Shown in pieces: positions 1 through 5,940 of a stretch of DNA of 6,266 nucleotides. Position 1 is the stretch's first letter, and each line of letters begins with the position of its first letter. The DNA is from Treponema sp. (GTDB lineage: Bacteria > Spirochaetota > Spirochaetia > Treponematales > Breznakiellaceae). Under the pieces are notes generated by a model, which was not told the origin of the DNA, did not search any database, and worked only from the letters and a program-made list of their open reading frames with translations. The DNA lies in contig JAISJS010000267.1 of NCBI GenBank assembly GCA_031261385.1, positions 1-6,266 of the forward strand, written 5' to 3'. Made by a program: the position numbers and the translations under genes.

Positions 1-122
1 AGGTCCTGGCCTCCAAAGGCATGGGTCAATACTTGTTCTTGAACAGGCATGCAACTGATGTACTTCGCTTCTGCGATGCCCCGTTGAAGGTCGGGGTGCA
101 GGGTTAAATCCTTGAATTCCAT
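1..122 (-). CDS. DEAD-box RNA helicase, N-terminal fragment (runs off left edge)
   Basis: The minus strand has an open frame from an ATG at 122-120 to the window edge, giving 40 full codons plus two bases of a Leu codon. The peptide begins MEFKDLTLHPDLQRGIAEA and continues KYISCMPVQEQVLTHAFGGQD. This matches the Q-motif region that opens DEAD-box ATP-dependent RNA helicases: an aromatic residue (F3) about 17 residues upstream of the motif, the 'L-x-L-x-P-x-L-x-x-G-I' helix, then P26-V27-Q28, where Gln28 would contact the adenine of ATP. The Gly that usually precedes the aromatic residue in this motif is Lys20 here. Motif I (Walker A), DEAD and the helicase C domain lie outside the window, so the subfamily (RhlB/RhlE-like or other) cannot be fixed. 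No clear Shine-Dalgarno sequence precedes the ATG. The gene is divergent from the membrane-protein operon at 228. Family is known; the assignment rests on a short fragment. Confidence 0.82.
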   Translation of the reverse strand, partial: MEFKDLTLHPDLQRGIAEAKYISCMPVQEQVLTHAFGGQD

Positions 123-162
123 AAATATAATAGATTTTACCGGTTTTTTTCAAAAATGAATA

Positions 163-186
163 GCCGTGAAAGGGGCCGTGAAAGGG
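163..186. repeat. Perfect 12-bp tandem direct repeat in a divergent promoter region
   Basis: GCCGTGAAAGGG occurs twice back to back, at 163-174 and 175-186, with no mismatch and no spacer. The copies end 3 bp before the -35 box of the rightward promoter candidate (190-195) and lie between two divergent genes. That position suits a binding site for a regulator of one or both genes, with the copies roughly one helical turn apart. The repeat is directly visible; the regulatory role is inference. Confidence 0.6.
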
Positions 187-189
187 CGC

Positions 190-218
190 TTTACACCGGC
201 GGTTCGCGGTAATATAGT
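190..218 (+). promoter_or_regulatory. Sigma-70-type promoter candidate for the 228-3036 operon
   Basis: TTTACA (190-195, 5 of 6 to TTGACA) and TATAGT (213-218, 5 of 6 to TATAAT) are separated by exactly 17 bp. Transcription would be expected to start near 225-226, only 2-3 nt before the ATG at 228, which implies an almost leaderless message. The box match is good for unaided reading, but the odd closeness to the start codon leaves a chance match possible. An alternative is the perfect TATAAT at 126-131, which has only a weak upstream box (TTAAAT, 104-109, 16-bp spacer) and would give a leader of about 90 nt. Confidence 0.5.
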
Positions 219-227
219 AAGAGTACT

Positions 228-755
228 ATGATAAAAGCGATCGCAAAGTTAATCGTTGCCCTGAACGGTAACGTAAAAAAGAGTCAGATTGCGGCGGGCT
301 TTGCCTGGGGGCTTCTTTTGGCCCTGATTCCTGCGGGCAATGCGTTTTGGATTGTGCTTCTGCTGGTTTCGTTTTTCTTTAAACACAACCACGGATCCAT
401 GCTGTTGGGGCTGGCGGTTCTTAAACTACTGCTGCCGCTGGCGGCTTCTCCGATTGATACCCTGGGGTGGGAAATCCTCCATATTGACCGGCTCCAGCCG
501 CTGCTCACCACGATGTACAATATGCCCTTTGTTCCTTTTACCAAGTTCAACAATACCCTGGTTGCAGGAGGGCTGGTGAGCGGGATCATCCTCTGGCTGC
601 CCGCTTTTTTCCTGTTCAAGTTTCTTGTATCCCTGTACCGGAATACCCTTTCCCCAAAAATCAGAAACTCAAAGATAATCAAAAAGATTGCCAAGTTTCC
701 GTTCATTTCAGCCATAAGTAAGGCGGTTGCAAAATCAATTGGAAAAGGAGCCTGA
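228..755 (+). CDS. Small multi-pass inner-membrane protein, TIGR03546 type (DUF2062-like)
   Basis: A 175-residue protein of unknown biochemical function. It opens with a short amphipathic segment (MIKAIAKLIVALNGN, residues 1-15), then hydrophobic stretches at about 21-51, 58-74 and 110-137. The tail from about 138 is basic (IRNSKIIKKIAKF and onward), so it should remain in the cytoplasm. The 'GNVKKSQIAAGFAWGLLLALIP' region resembles the opening of DUF2062/TIGR03546 proteins. As I recall, that uncharacterised family is almost always encoded directly beside a TIGR03545 partner, as here. ATG 228 is chosen because the family starts at this point; upstream there is only a weak AAGAG (219-223). One base separates its TGA from the next ATG, and the ribosome binding site for the next gene lies in its last codons, so the pair is probably co-translated. 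An envelope role (lipid or surface assembly) is inferred from the AsmA-like partner only. Confidence 0.8.
   Translation: MIKAIAKLIVALNGNVKKSQIAAGFAWGLLLALIPAGNAFWIVLLLVSFFFKHNHGSMLLGLAVLKLLLPLAASPIDTLGWEILHIDRLQPLLTTMYNMPFVPFTKFNNTLVAGGLVSGIILWLPAFFLFKFLVSLYRNTLSPKIRNSKIIKKIAKFPFISAISKAVAKSIGKGA
745..750 (+). promoter_or_regulatory. Ribosome binding site that fixes the start of the large envelope protein
   Basis: AAGGAG lies 6 nt upstream of the ATG at 757 and inside the 3' end of the preceding gene. It supports ATG 757 over the in-frame TTG at 727, which would add ten residues, overlap the upstream gene by 29 nt and lacks a comparable site. Confidence 0.8.
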
Positions 756-756
756 A

Positions 757-3036
757 ATGAAAAAAGAACCCGCGAAAAAAGATACAAAGCCGGATAAATC
801 GGCAAAGCCGCCGGTAAAGCCGGGCAAACCGCCCGCGTCCCTTAAAAAACCAATCGCAAAAAAAACGTTTGAAAAGCGTTATCTTAAATTTTTGGAACAT
901 CCGGGTGATAAAAAATTCTTTGCCGACTGTTTTGAACTCAAAGATGATCGGTATACTCTGCGGGCAGGTTTTACGGCAGCGGAAGCCAAAAAGTTAAAGT
1001 TTTTGTTAAAGGCGATCAAAAAGAACCGGAAAGGGCCTATCAACCTTGTGCCCCTTGTGTTTGTCGCTGTTGTCGCTGCTGCTGCGGTGTTTTTCTTCAC
1101 GGTCCTGCTGAACCCGATTCTTGAAACGCTTGTTGAGACCGGGCTTGAGACCGTTTTTGAAGCCAAGGCCGATGTGGATAACTTTAACCTCAATCTGCTC
1201 AAATTCAATATCGGGATGAAGGGTGTTACCGTGGCCAACCGGGACAGCCCGATGACGAACCTTTTTCAATTAAGCGAAACACGGATCAAGCTTAAACCGG
1301 AGGCGGTACTTCGCGGAAAGATCTACATCGAAGAAGTCCGCGCCGATTCGATCCGTTTTGGAACTGCCCGCAAAGTATCCGGGGCGCTGCCCGCCAAGCC
1401 TGCCAAGGCGAAGAAGGAAAAGCCCCCCAAAGAGGATGCGCCGCCGCTTATTGATCTCCAGAATTTTGACGCAGTGGCCCTGCTCAACCGGGAGTTTGAC
1501 AAGCTTAATACTCCAAAGGCGTACGACACTGCAGCGGCATTTTATAATGACACGTACAGCAAGTATAATGACACTTACAATAATTATGCAAACAAAGTAG
1601 AAGAGGTAAAGACTCAAACTGAGACTGTGCAGGATCGCAGTAAAAAACTGATCGCCGATGCGCAGGCGTTGTCTTCTATTGATTATAAAAATCCCCAGGA
1701 ACTTAAGCGGATACAGGATTTTATCAAAGAAATAGATGATGTAACAAAGACCGTCGATGAAATGACGAAGACGGTGCAGACAACGGTAAATGAGGTCAAT
1801 GACCTGGCTACCGGTATACAAACCGATATTAAAGGCGCCGAGCAGCTCGTGAAAACAGCGCAGAACTCCGTCACCGATGATCTTAATCACCTGAAATCTT
1901 ACCTGGACTTTGGAAGCGGCGCCGGTTTTGCCGCCCTTGAACCGACACTCCGGGAAATTCTTTCCGATACGGCGGAGCAGTACCTTGATTACGGCCTCCG
2001 CGCCCTTGAGGTTTTTGAAAAGCTCAAGGCCGATGCCGCCGCCAAGCCCAAAAAGGAACCAAAACCGAAGAAAATCGCCTTTAAAGGCAGAGATGTGATC
2101 TTCCCCACAAAGGCCTATCCCAAGTTTTACCTTGGTATCCTTGCCTCGGATTTTACCCTGGATAACTGGAACTGGGGGCTGGATCTCCGCGGGATAAGTT
2201 CAGAGCCCGATCTGTCCGGCGTACCGGTTACTTTAGCGCTGTCCCTCGCCGAGGACAGCGGCGCTCTGGCGCGCACGGTTGCCTTTAACGGCAGCGCCGA
2301 TTTCAGAACCGCGGCGGCAGGACAGTATGAAGCAAAATTGGATGCCCGGGGGTTCCCGGTAAGTCTTGGGGGCAGCGAGTTGAGTCAGGTGGGGATAGGC
2401 GGCTTTAACGGCGATGCGGCTATGTCGCTGGAACTTGCCGGCCGTAAAGACGGCGCCTTTTCCACCGGCGGCGATGTCGGGATAACCAGCGCGCGGCTTG
2501 TGGATCCTGCGGGGACCCTGGCCCAGGCGGTGGATACCGCTATTCAGTCTGCGGGGGAAGTGCGGCTCGGGATTCAATATGCTCATTTTGTTGACCAGGC
2601 TGATCAATTTGCCCTGACCACGAACATCGGCGATCTTATCGTTGCCGCCCTGAAAAAGACCGCCGAGGTGTATGCCAAAAAAGCCCTCGACGACCTTGAA
2701 AAGGCGTTAAAGGAGAAAATCGCCCAGTATATCGACGGCAAATTTGTTTCACAGGATGAACTGGATGCGCTCTTTAAGCTTGTCCGGGGCGATAAGTCTG
2801 CGCTGGATACACTTAAAACCGGCCTTGATAGCCGAAAGAAAGAGTTGGACAGCAAAAAGAACGAATTTGAGAACAAGATCAAAGGCGCCGCCGATCAGGC
2901 GGTTCAGCAGGTTGCGGATGAGGCAAAACAGCAGGCGGATCAGGCTGTTAAGGATGCTTTGCAGGGGAAAACTCCAAGTACCCCATCAACTCCCGTGCCC
3001 AGCTTGCCGGGAGGTTTAAAATTGCCGGGGCGGTAA
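757..3036 (+). CDS. Large single-pass envelope protein, TIGR03545 type, AsmA-like with coiled coils
   Basis: A 759-residue protein of unknown function. Order of parts: a Lys/Pro-rich cytoplasmic tail (1-36); a charged region; one transmembrane helix at about 97-118 with Lys/Arg just before it, giving N-in, C-out topology; and an AsmA/DUF748-like segment (about 119-201, with 'LNLLKFNIGMKGVTVANRD' and 'LRGKIYIEEVRADSIRF'). Next come a Lys/Pro linker (about 202-230), a long predicted coiled coil (about 247-383) and a second Lys/Pro linker (about 424-446). A beta-rich domain follows (about 447-615, with alternating hydrophobic strands such as 'LDNWNWGLDLRGI'), then a second charged helical region (about 630-735) and a Pro/Ser/Thr tail. 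There are no cysteines in the long extracytoplasmic coils. AsmA-like proteins are linked to envelope lipid transport and outer-membrane assembly; that role here is inference. TIGR03545 proteins are, from memory, confined to bacteria with outer membranes and paired with TIGR03546, matching the gene just upstream. No terminator is obvious after its TAA. Confidence 0.8.
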   Translation: MKKEPAKKDTKPDKSAKPPVKPGKPPASLKKPIAKKTFEKRYLKFLEHPGDKKFFADCFELKDDRYTLRAGFTAAEAKKLKFLLKAIKKNRKGPINLVPLVFVAVVAAAAVFFFTVLLNPILETLVETGLETVFEAKADVDNFNLNLLKFNIGMKGVTVANRDSPMTNLFQLSETRIKLKPEAVLRGKIYIEEVRADSIRFGTARKVSGALPAKPAKAKKEKPPKEDAPPLIDLQNFDAVALLNREFDKLNTPKAYDTAAAFYNDTYSKYNDTYNNYANKVEEVKTQTETVQDRSKKLIADAQALSSIDYKNPQELKRIQDFIKEIDDVTKTVDEMTKTVQTTVNEVNDLATGIQTDIKGAEQLVKTAQNSVTDDLNHLKSYLDFGSGAGFAALEPTLREILSDTAEQYLDYGLRALEVFEKLKADAAAKPKKEPKPKKIAFKGRDVIFPTKAYPKFYLGILASDFTLDNWNWGLDLRGISSEPDLSGVPVTLALSLAEDSGALARTVAFNGSADFRTAAAGQYEAKLDARGFPVSLGGSELSQVGIGGFNGDAAMSLELAGRKDGAFSTGGDVGITSARLVDPAGTLAQAVDTAIQSAGEVRLGIQYAHFVDQADQFALTTNIGDLIVAALKKTAEVYAKKALDDLEKALKEKIAQYIDGKFVSQDELDALFKLVRGDKSALDTLKTGLDSRKKELDSKKNEFENKIKGAADQAVQQVADEAKQQADQAVKDALQGKTPSTPSTPVPSLPGGLKLPGR
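1543..1584 (+). repeat. In-frame 21-nt tandem repeat coding a YNDTYxx heptad
   Basis: Two adjacent 21-nt units (1543-1563 and 1564-1584) share their first eleven bases, TATAATGACAC, and encode YNDTYSK then YNDTYNN; a third, degenerate heptad follows (YANKVEE). The unit is exactly seven codons, so growth or loss of copies would keep both reading frame and coiled-coil register. It sits at the start of the first coiled coil of the envelope protein. Confidence 0.6.
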
Positions 3037-3043
3037 TTGCTTA

Positions 3044-3087
3044 TTGACGAGCAGGGGCTAAACCCGGACAATGTTATAAGTAACATT
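3044..3087 (+). promoter_or_regulatory. Possible enolase promoter with overlapping inverted repeat
   Basis: TTGACG (3044-3049, 5 of 6 to TTGACA) is followed after 17 bp by GACAAT (3067-3072, only 4 of 6 to TATAAT). A perfect 7-bp inverted repeat, AATGTTA (3070-3076) and TAACATT (3081-3087) around TAAG, would be centred close to the expected start of transcription (about 3079), the place for a repressor operator. The same repeat could instead be a weak AT-only hairpin ending the upstream operon, though only TTTTGTT follows it. The sequence elements are visible; which role applies is not decided. Confidence 0.3.
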
Positions 3088-3112
3088 TTGTTAAAATAAA
3101 TGGAGGAATGAC

Positions 3113-4414
3113 ATGAGTATTATTGAATATGTGGAGGCCCGTGAGATTCTGGATTCCCGGGGGAATCCGACGGTTGAGGTCGATGTGATCCTGGAAGACG
3201 GTTCCATGGGCAGGGCGGCGGTTCCTTCCGGGGCATCTACCGGTGATTATGAAGCGGTAGAGCTGCGGGACAACGACAAGGGCCGTTATCTGGGCAAAGG
3301 CGTGCTTAAAGCGGTGGATAACGTGAATAACGTTATCGCCCCGGAGATTCAGGGCCTTGATGCGCTGGAACAGGTTGATATCGACCGTACCATGATCGAA
3401 CTTGACGGAACCGAGAACAAGGGCAAGCTTGGCGCCAATGCCATTTTGGGCGTTTCCATGGCGACTGCCCGTGCGGCGGCTGAATACCTCGGCGTGCCCC
3501 TTTACAAGTACCTTGGGGCGTTTCACGCGAACCTGCTTCCCGTGCCGATGGCGAACATCATCAACGGGGGCAAACATTCGGATAACAAGATCGACTTCCA
3601 GGAATTCATGGTTATGCCCGTGGGCGCCGAATCCATTCGGGAAGCGGTCCGCTGGACTGCCGAAGTGTTCCATAACCTTAAAAAACTCCTCAGCGAAGCG
3701 GGAAAGAACACCGCAGTCGGCGATGAAGGCGGTTTTGCCCCGGACATCGGGAACGAGGAAGCCCTGCAGTTTATCGTCAAAGCCATTGAAAAAGCAGGGT
3801 ACAAGGCCGACGGCGAACAATTCGGCATTGCGATGGACTGCGCCTCCAGTGAGCTCTATGGCGAAGGCGGCAAGAAGGGCTACAAGTTCTGGAAATCCAA
3901 CCCCGACAAGCTCTTTAGCGCCGACGAAATGATCGGCATTTATACCGACTGGATCAACAAGTACCCGATTATTTCGATTGAGGACCCCCTCGATCAGGAC
4001 GACTGGGACGGTTATGTAAAGATGACCCGCGCCCTTGGAAACAAAATTCAGATCGTCGGTGACGATTTCTTTGTGACCAACACCAAGCGGCTTGAGAAGG
4101 GCATCGGGCTTGGCGCCTGTAACTCGATCCTCATCAAGGTAAACCAGATCGGTACGATTACCGAGACCTACGAAGCGGTTGAGATGGCCAAAAAGGCCGG
4201 ATATACCGCCATCGTTTCCCACCGTTCCGGCGAAACCGAGGATAGTTTCATCGCCGACCTCGTTGTTGGCCTTGAAACCGGGCAGATTAAAACCGGCTCC
4301 ATGAGCCGCACCGACCGTATCTGTAAATACAACCAGCTTATGCGGATTGAAGACCTCCTTGAGGGCTATGCCGAATACGCCGGTAAGAAGGCTTTTTACA
4401 GCATTCGGAAGTAA
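3113..4414 (+). CDS. eno: Enolase (phosphopyruvate hydratase)
   Basis: Converts 2-phosphoglycerate to phosphoenolpyruvate in glycolysis (and the reverse in gluconeogenesis), in the cytoplasm, with Mg2+. The 433-residue length is normal for bacterial enolase and the protein appears complete. Visible landmarks: the N-terminal 'EILDSRGNPTVEV' (11-23), the mobile loop 'PSGAST' (38-43), His155, Glu164, Glu205 in 'GDEGGFAP', metal ligands Asp242, Glu290 and Asp317, catalytic Lys342 in the signature 'ILIKVNQIGTITET' (339-352), 'SHRSGE' (369-374) and Lys393. None of the active-site residues I can place is missing. ATG 3113 is set by GGAGG at 3102-3106, six nt upstream. The gene is probably monocistronic: 76 bp separate it from the gene before, and a palindrome plus terminator follow it. 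Enolase can be displayed on bacterial surfaces and bind plasminogen, but nothing here shows export. Confidence 0.98.
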   Translation: MSIIEYVEAREILDSRGNPTVEVDVILEDGSMGRAAVPSGASTGDYEAVELRDNDKGRYLGKGVLKAVDNVNNVIAPEIQGLDALEQVDIDRTMIELDGTENKGKLGANAILGVSMATARAAAEYLGVPLYKYLGAFHANLLPVPMANIINGGKHSDNKIDFQEFMVMPVGAESIREAVRWTAEVFHNLKKLLSEAGKNTAVGDEGGFAPDIGNEEALQFIVKAIEKAGYKADGEQFGIAMDCASSELYGEGGKKGYKFWKSNPDKLFSADEMIGIYTDWINKYPIISIEDPLDQDDWDGYVKMTRALGNKIQIVGDDFFVTNTKRLEKGIGLGACNSILIKVNQIGTITETYEAVEMAKKAGYTAIVSHRSGETEDSFIADLVVGLETGQIKTGSMSRTDRICKYNQLMRIEDLLEGYAEYAGKKAFYSIRK

Positions 4415-4415
4415 C

Positions 4416-4462
4416 GTGTTTACGAAATGAGCGCAGCCTTTGGCTGCCCACTTCGTAAACAC
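4416..4462. repeat. 47-nt palindromic element just after enolase
   Basis: An 11-bp perfect outer stem, GTGTTTACGAA (4416-4426) with TTCGTAAACAC (4452-4462), encloses an inner 6-bp stem, GCAGCC (4433-4438) with GGCTGC (4442-4447), capped by TTT and separated from the outer stem by short mismatched loops. It begins one base after the enolase stop codon. It is not a typical intrinsic terminator, because no T-run follows, and a proper terminator lies 10 nt further on. It could be a dispersed REP-like palindrome, a 3' mRNA-stabilising hairpin or a protein site. The structure is seen; the role is open. Confidence 0.65.
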
Positions 4463-4472
4463 CTATAGGTTG

Positions 4473-4512
4473 AAAAAAAGGCTGTTTTGGGAAACCAAAA
4501 CAGCTTTTTTTT
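4473..4512 (+). terminator. Rho-independent terminator of eno
   Basis: A perfect 10-bp stem, GCTGTTTTGG (4481-4490) and CCAAAACAGC (4495-4504), with a GAAA tetraloop (GNRA class), is followed by eight T (4505-4512) and preceded by seven A plus G (4473-4480). The A-run opposite the T-run means the hairpin could also work on the minus strand, though no minus-strand gene is convincing here. It insulates enolase from the sigma-factor operon, whose first codon is about 50 nt downstream. Confidence 0.93.
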
Positions 4513-4562
4513 AATATATGCTGGTACAAATACATGCGTCGCCGGGGTTATATAGGTATTCC

Positions 4563-5054
4563 ATGGGCATAGACATCAGGGCTTTTTATGAAAAGTACTC
4601 AACCATGGTTTTCCGCCGCTGCAGGAGGATACTCGGTAATGATGATGATGCGCAGGATGCTGTTCAGGATGTGTTTGTGAAGCTTGTTAAAGCCGAAAAG
4701 AGCCTGCATGGGCAGTATCCTTCGAGCCTGCTCTACACCATTGCCACCAATACCTGTCTGAACCTGATCCGCACGAAAAGGCGGCGCCGGGAAAGCAGTC
4801 AGGATGCGGATGAGTTATCACTTTTTTGCCTTGACAGCGGGTATGGAGAGGTGGAGGCAAAGATGATTGTAGAAGATATCCTGAAAACTGAATCCGGGTT
4901 AACCCGGAGTATCTGCTTTATGTATCACGCCGATGGGATGACCCTGCGGGAAATCGGGAATTCTGTCGGCATGTCAATCTCCGGTGTACGAAAACGGCTG
5001 CTTGCGTTCAATACCCGGGCGCGGATAAAAACCGGCGGGGGTGAAGCGCTATGA
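4563..5054 (+). CDS. ECF-type RNA polymerase sigma factor
   Basis: A 163-residue protein with the two-domain layout of group 4 (extracytoplasmic function) sigma factors. Region 2 is about residues 8-76: 'FYEKYSTMVFRRCRRILGN', the acidic 'DDDAQDAVQDVFVKL' that binds the core enzyme's clamp helices, then 'LYTIATNTCLNLIRTKRRR', the -10-recognising part ending in a basic patch. Region 4 is about 101-150, with a helix-turn-helix 'MTLREIGNSVGMSISGVRKRL' (126-146) for the -35 element. There is no sigma-1.1 or region 3, as expected. ATG 4563 is preferred over the in-frame ATG at 4518: the latter abuts the terminator's T-run with no ribosome site and adds unlike residues, while 4563 has a weak TAGG 6 nt upstream. 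It overlaps the next gene, a probable anti-sigma factor, by four bases (ATGA), the usual arrangement. Its regulon and promoter motif cannot be read from this window, and no convincing promoter is seen in 4513-4562. Confidence 0.92.
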   Translation: MGIDIRAFYEKYSTMVFRRCRRILGNDDDAQDAVQDVFVKLVKAEKSLHGQYPSSLLYTIATNTCLNLIRTKRRRRESSQDADELSLFCLDSGYGEVEAKMIVEDILKTESGLTRSICFMYHADGMTLREIGNSVGMSISGVRKRLLAFNTRARIKTGGGEAL

Positions 5055-5938
5055 ACCGGGATTTGCATATTTCGACGCTGATGCTGGAGCGGTATCATCT
5101 GGGGGAAGTTTCTGCAGAGGAGAAAACCGCTGTCGAAGCCGCCCTGGCGCAGGATAACAAAATCGCCTGCGCCCTTGCCGATTTGGAAGAGTCGGACCGG
5201 GAGATTCGCAGCCGTTATCCGGAGGAACCGGCGCTGCAGGAAATCGGGAAGAAAATTAACAAACCTGTCATACGTCACAGGGCTGTAGTACAAGCGGAAG
5301 TTTCTGAAGTCAGAAATTTCCATCCGGGGCGCAGGCTTTCTCGCCTCATCTGGGCAGCCGCTGCCGCCGCCGTGATCCTGGTCATCGCCCTGCCGCTTTT
5401 CTTTATCCTCAGATCTTCTCCAGGCTCTGTCCCCGCTATGGATCGGATAAAGGGAACTGCCAATAGCTCTGCCGATGCCTCTGCAGAACTGAGTATCTAT
5501 CTAAAATCGGGAATTGTGACTGATCTTACCGGTTCGAGCCTTGCGGCGCTTGGGAACGCAAGTCTTGCCGATGAGACGGTACTTCATGAGGGGAATACCA
5601 TTCAGCTGACATATATGGTTAACGGGAGCGGTGAGCATTACGGAGTAATCTTTTCGATAGACGGACGTTCAGCCCTTACCACCCATTATCCCTATTCGGA
5701 GGGACAGAGTAGCCGGCTTGTCACCGGCAAGCAGACGGCCCTCGATGAGGCATATACTTTGGATGATGCGCCGGATTTTGAGATTTTCTTTTTTGTGGTG
5801 AGTGATACACCCCTGGATGTAAGAACGGTGCTGGAATCCGCAAAACTTCTTGCACAAAATCCCGGGACTGCGGCAGCGCGGAGCCGGGCGGTATTCAAAG
5901 AGTATATGCTGAAGACAGCAACAGTGCTGAAGGGGTAA
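5051..5938 (+). CDS. Transmembrane anti-sigma-like protein with DUF4384-like outer domain
   Basis: A 295-residue single-pass membrane protein directly after the sigma gene, with ATGA overlap (5051-5054). The N-terminal part (about 1-60) has the look of an anti-sigma domain: 'LERYHLGEVSAEEKTAVEAALAQDNKIACALADLE' in form, with the 'Y-x-x-G-E-x-S-x-x-E' opening helix. The HxxxCxxC zinc motif is absent, only Cys40 remaining, so it would be a zinc-free version. Residues 61-98 form a basic linker; the membrane helix is about 99-120 (Ala-rich, then VILVIALPLFFIL). The outer part (about 144-265) resembles DUF4384: 'LHEGNTIQLTYMV', 'HYGVIFSIDGRSALTTHYP', 'LVTGKQTALDEAYTLDD' and 'FEIFFFVVSDTPLDV'. DUF4384 is often found fused to caspase-like domains, and the next gene encodes one. 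Inferred role: hold the sigma factor inactive at the membrane and release it on an extracytoplasmic signal. The DUF4384 match is from memory and moderately sure; the anti-sigma role rests mainly on position and topology. Confidence 0.75.
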   Translation: MNRDLHISTLMLERYHLGEVSAEEKTAVEAALAQDNKIACALADLEESDREIRSRYPEEPALQEIGKKINKPVIRHRAVVQAEVSEVRNFHPGRRLSRLIWAAAAAAVILVIALPLFFILRSSPGSVPAMDRIKGTANSSADASAELSIYLKSGIVTDLTGSSLAALGNASLADETVLHEGNTIQLTYMVNGSGEHYGVIFSIDGRSALTTHYPYSEGQSSRLVTGKQTALDEAYTLDDAPDFEIFFFVVSDTPLDVRTVLESAKLLAQNPGTAAARSRAVFKEYMLKTATVLKG

Positions 5939-5940
5939 TT

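Noticed and set aside
127..153. Leftward promoter for the helicase (TTGAAA at 153-148, TATTAT at 132-127, minus strand).
   Set aside because: The spacer is only 15 bp and transcription would begin inside the start codon; too weak to annotate.
727..756. TTG start at 727 for the large envelope protein.
   Set aside because: ATG 757 has AAGGAG at ideal spacing, while TTG 727 overlaps the upstream gene and has no site of its own.
284..805. A 173-codon minus-strand open frame across the first membrane-protein gene.
   Set aside because: It runs opposite a well-supported gene, has no credible domain or start signal, and spans the junction of two + strand genes.
1270..1890. A 206-codon minus-strand open frame inside the large envelope protein gene.
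   Set aside because: Shadow frame; its product has no recognisable organisation and the + strand coding is continuous and domain-consistent.
3108..3116. Two-codon minigene ATG-ACA-TGA overlapping the enolase start.
   Set aside because: Its ATG is one base from the GGAGG site, too close for initiation; probably chance.
3074..4462. A 462-codon open frame on the minus strand covering all of enolase.
   Set aside because: It is the antisense shadow of a strongly codon-biased gene: no ribosome site, no recognisable protein family, and enolase on the + strand is certain.
4461..4470. 10-bp perfect palindrome ACCTATAGGT, with TATAGGT recurring at 4551-4557 upstream of the sigma gene.
   Set aside because: Considered as a regulator site for the sigma operon, but the copies are short and the second is not palindromic; chance cannot be excluded.
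4518..4562. Longer start for the sigma factor at ATG 4518.
   Set aside because: It begins directly after the terminator T-run with no ribosome site, and the extra 15 residues do not look like an ECF sigma N-terminus; ATG 4563 starts at the expected point.
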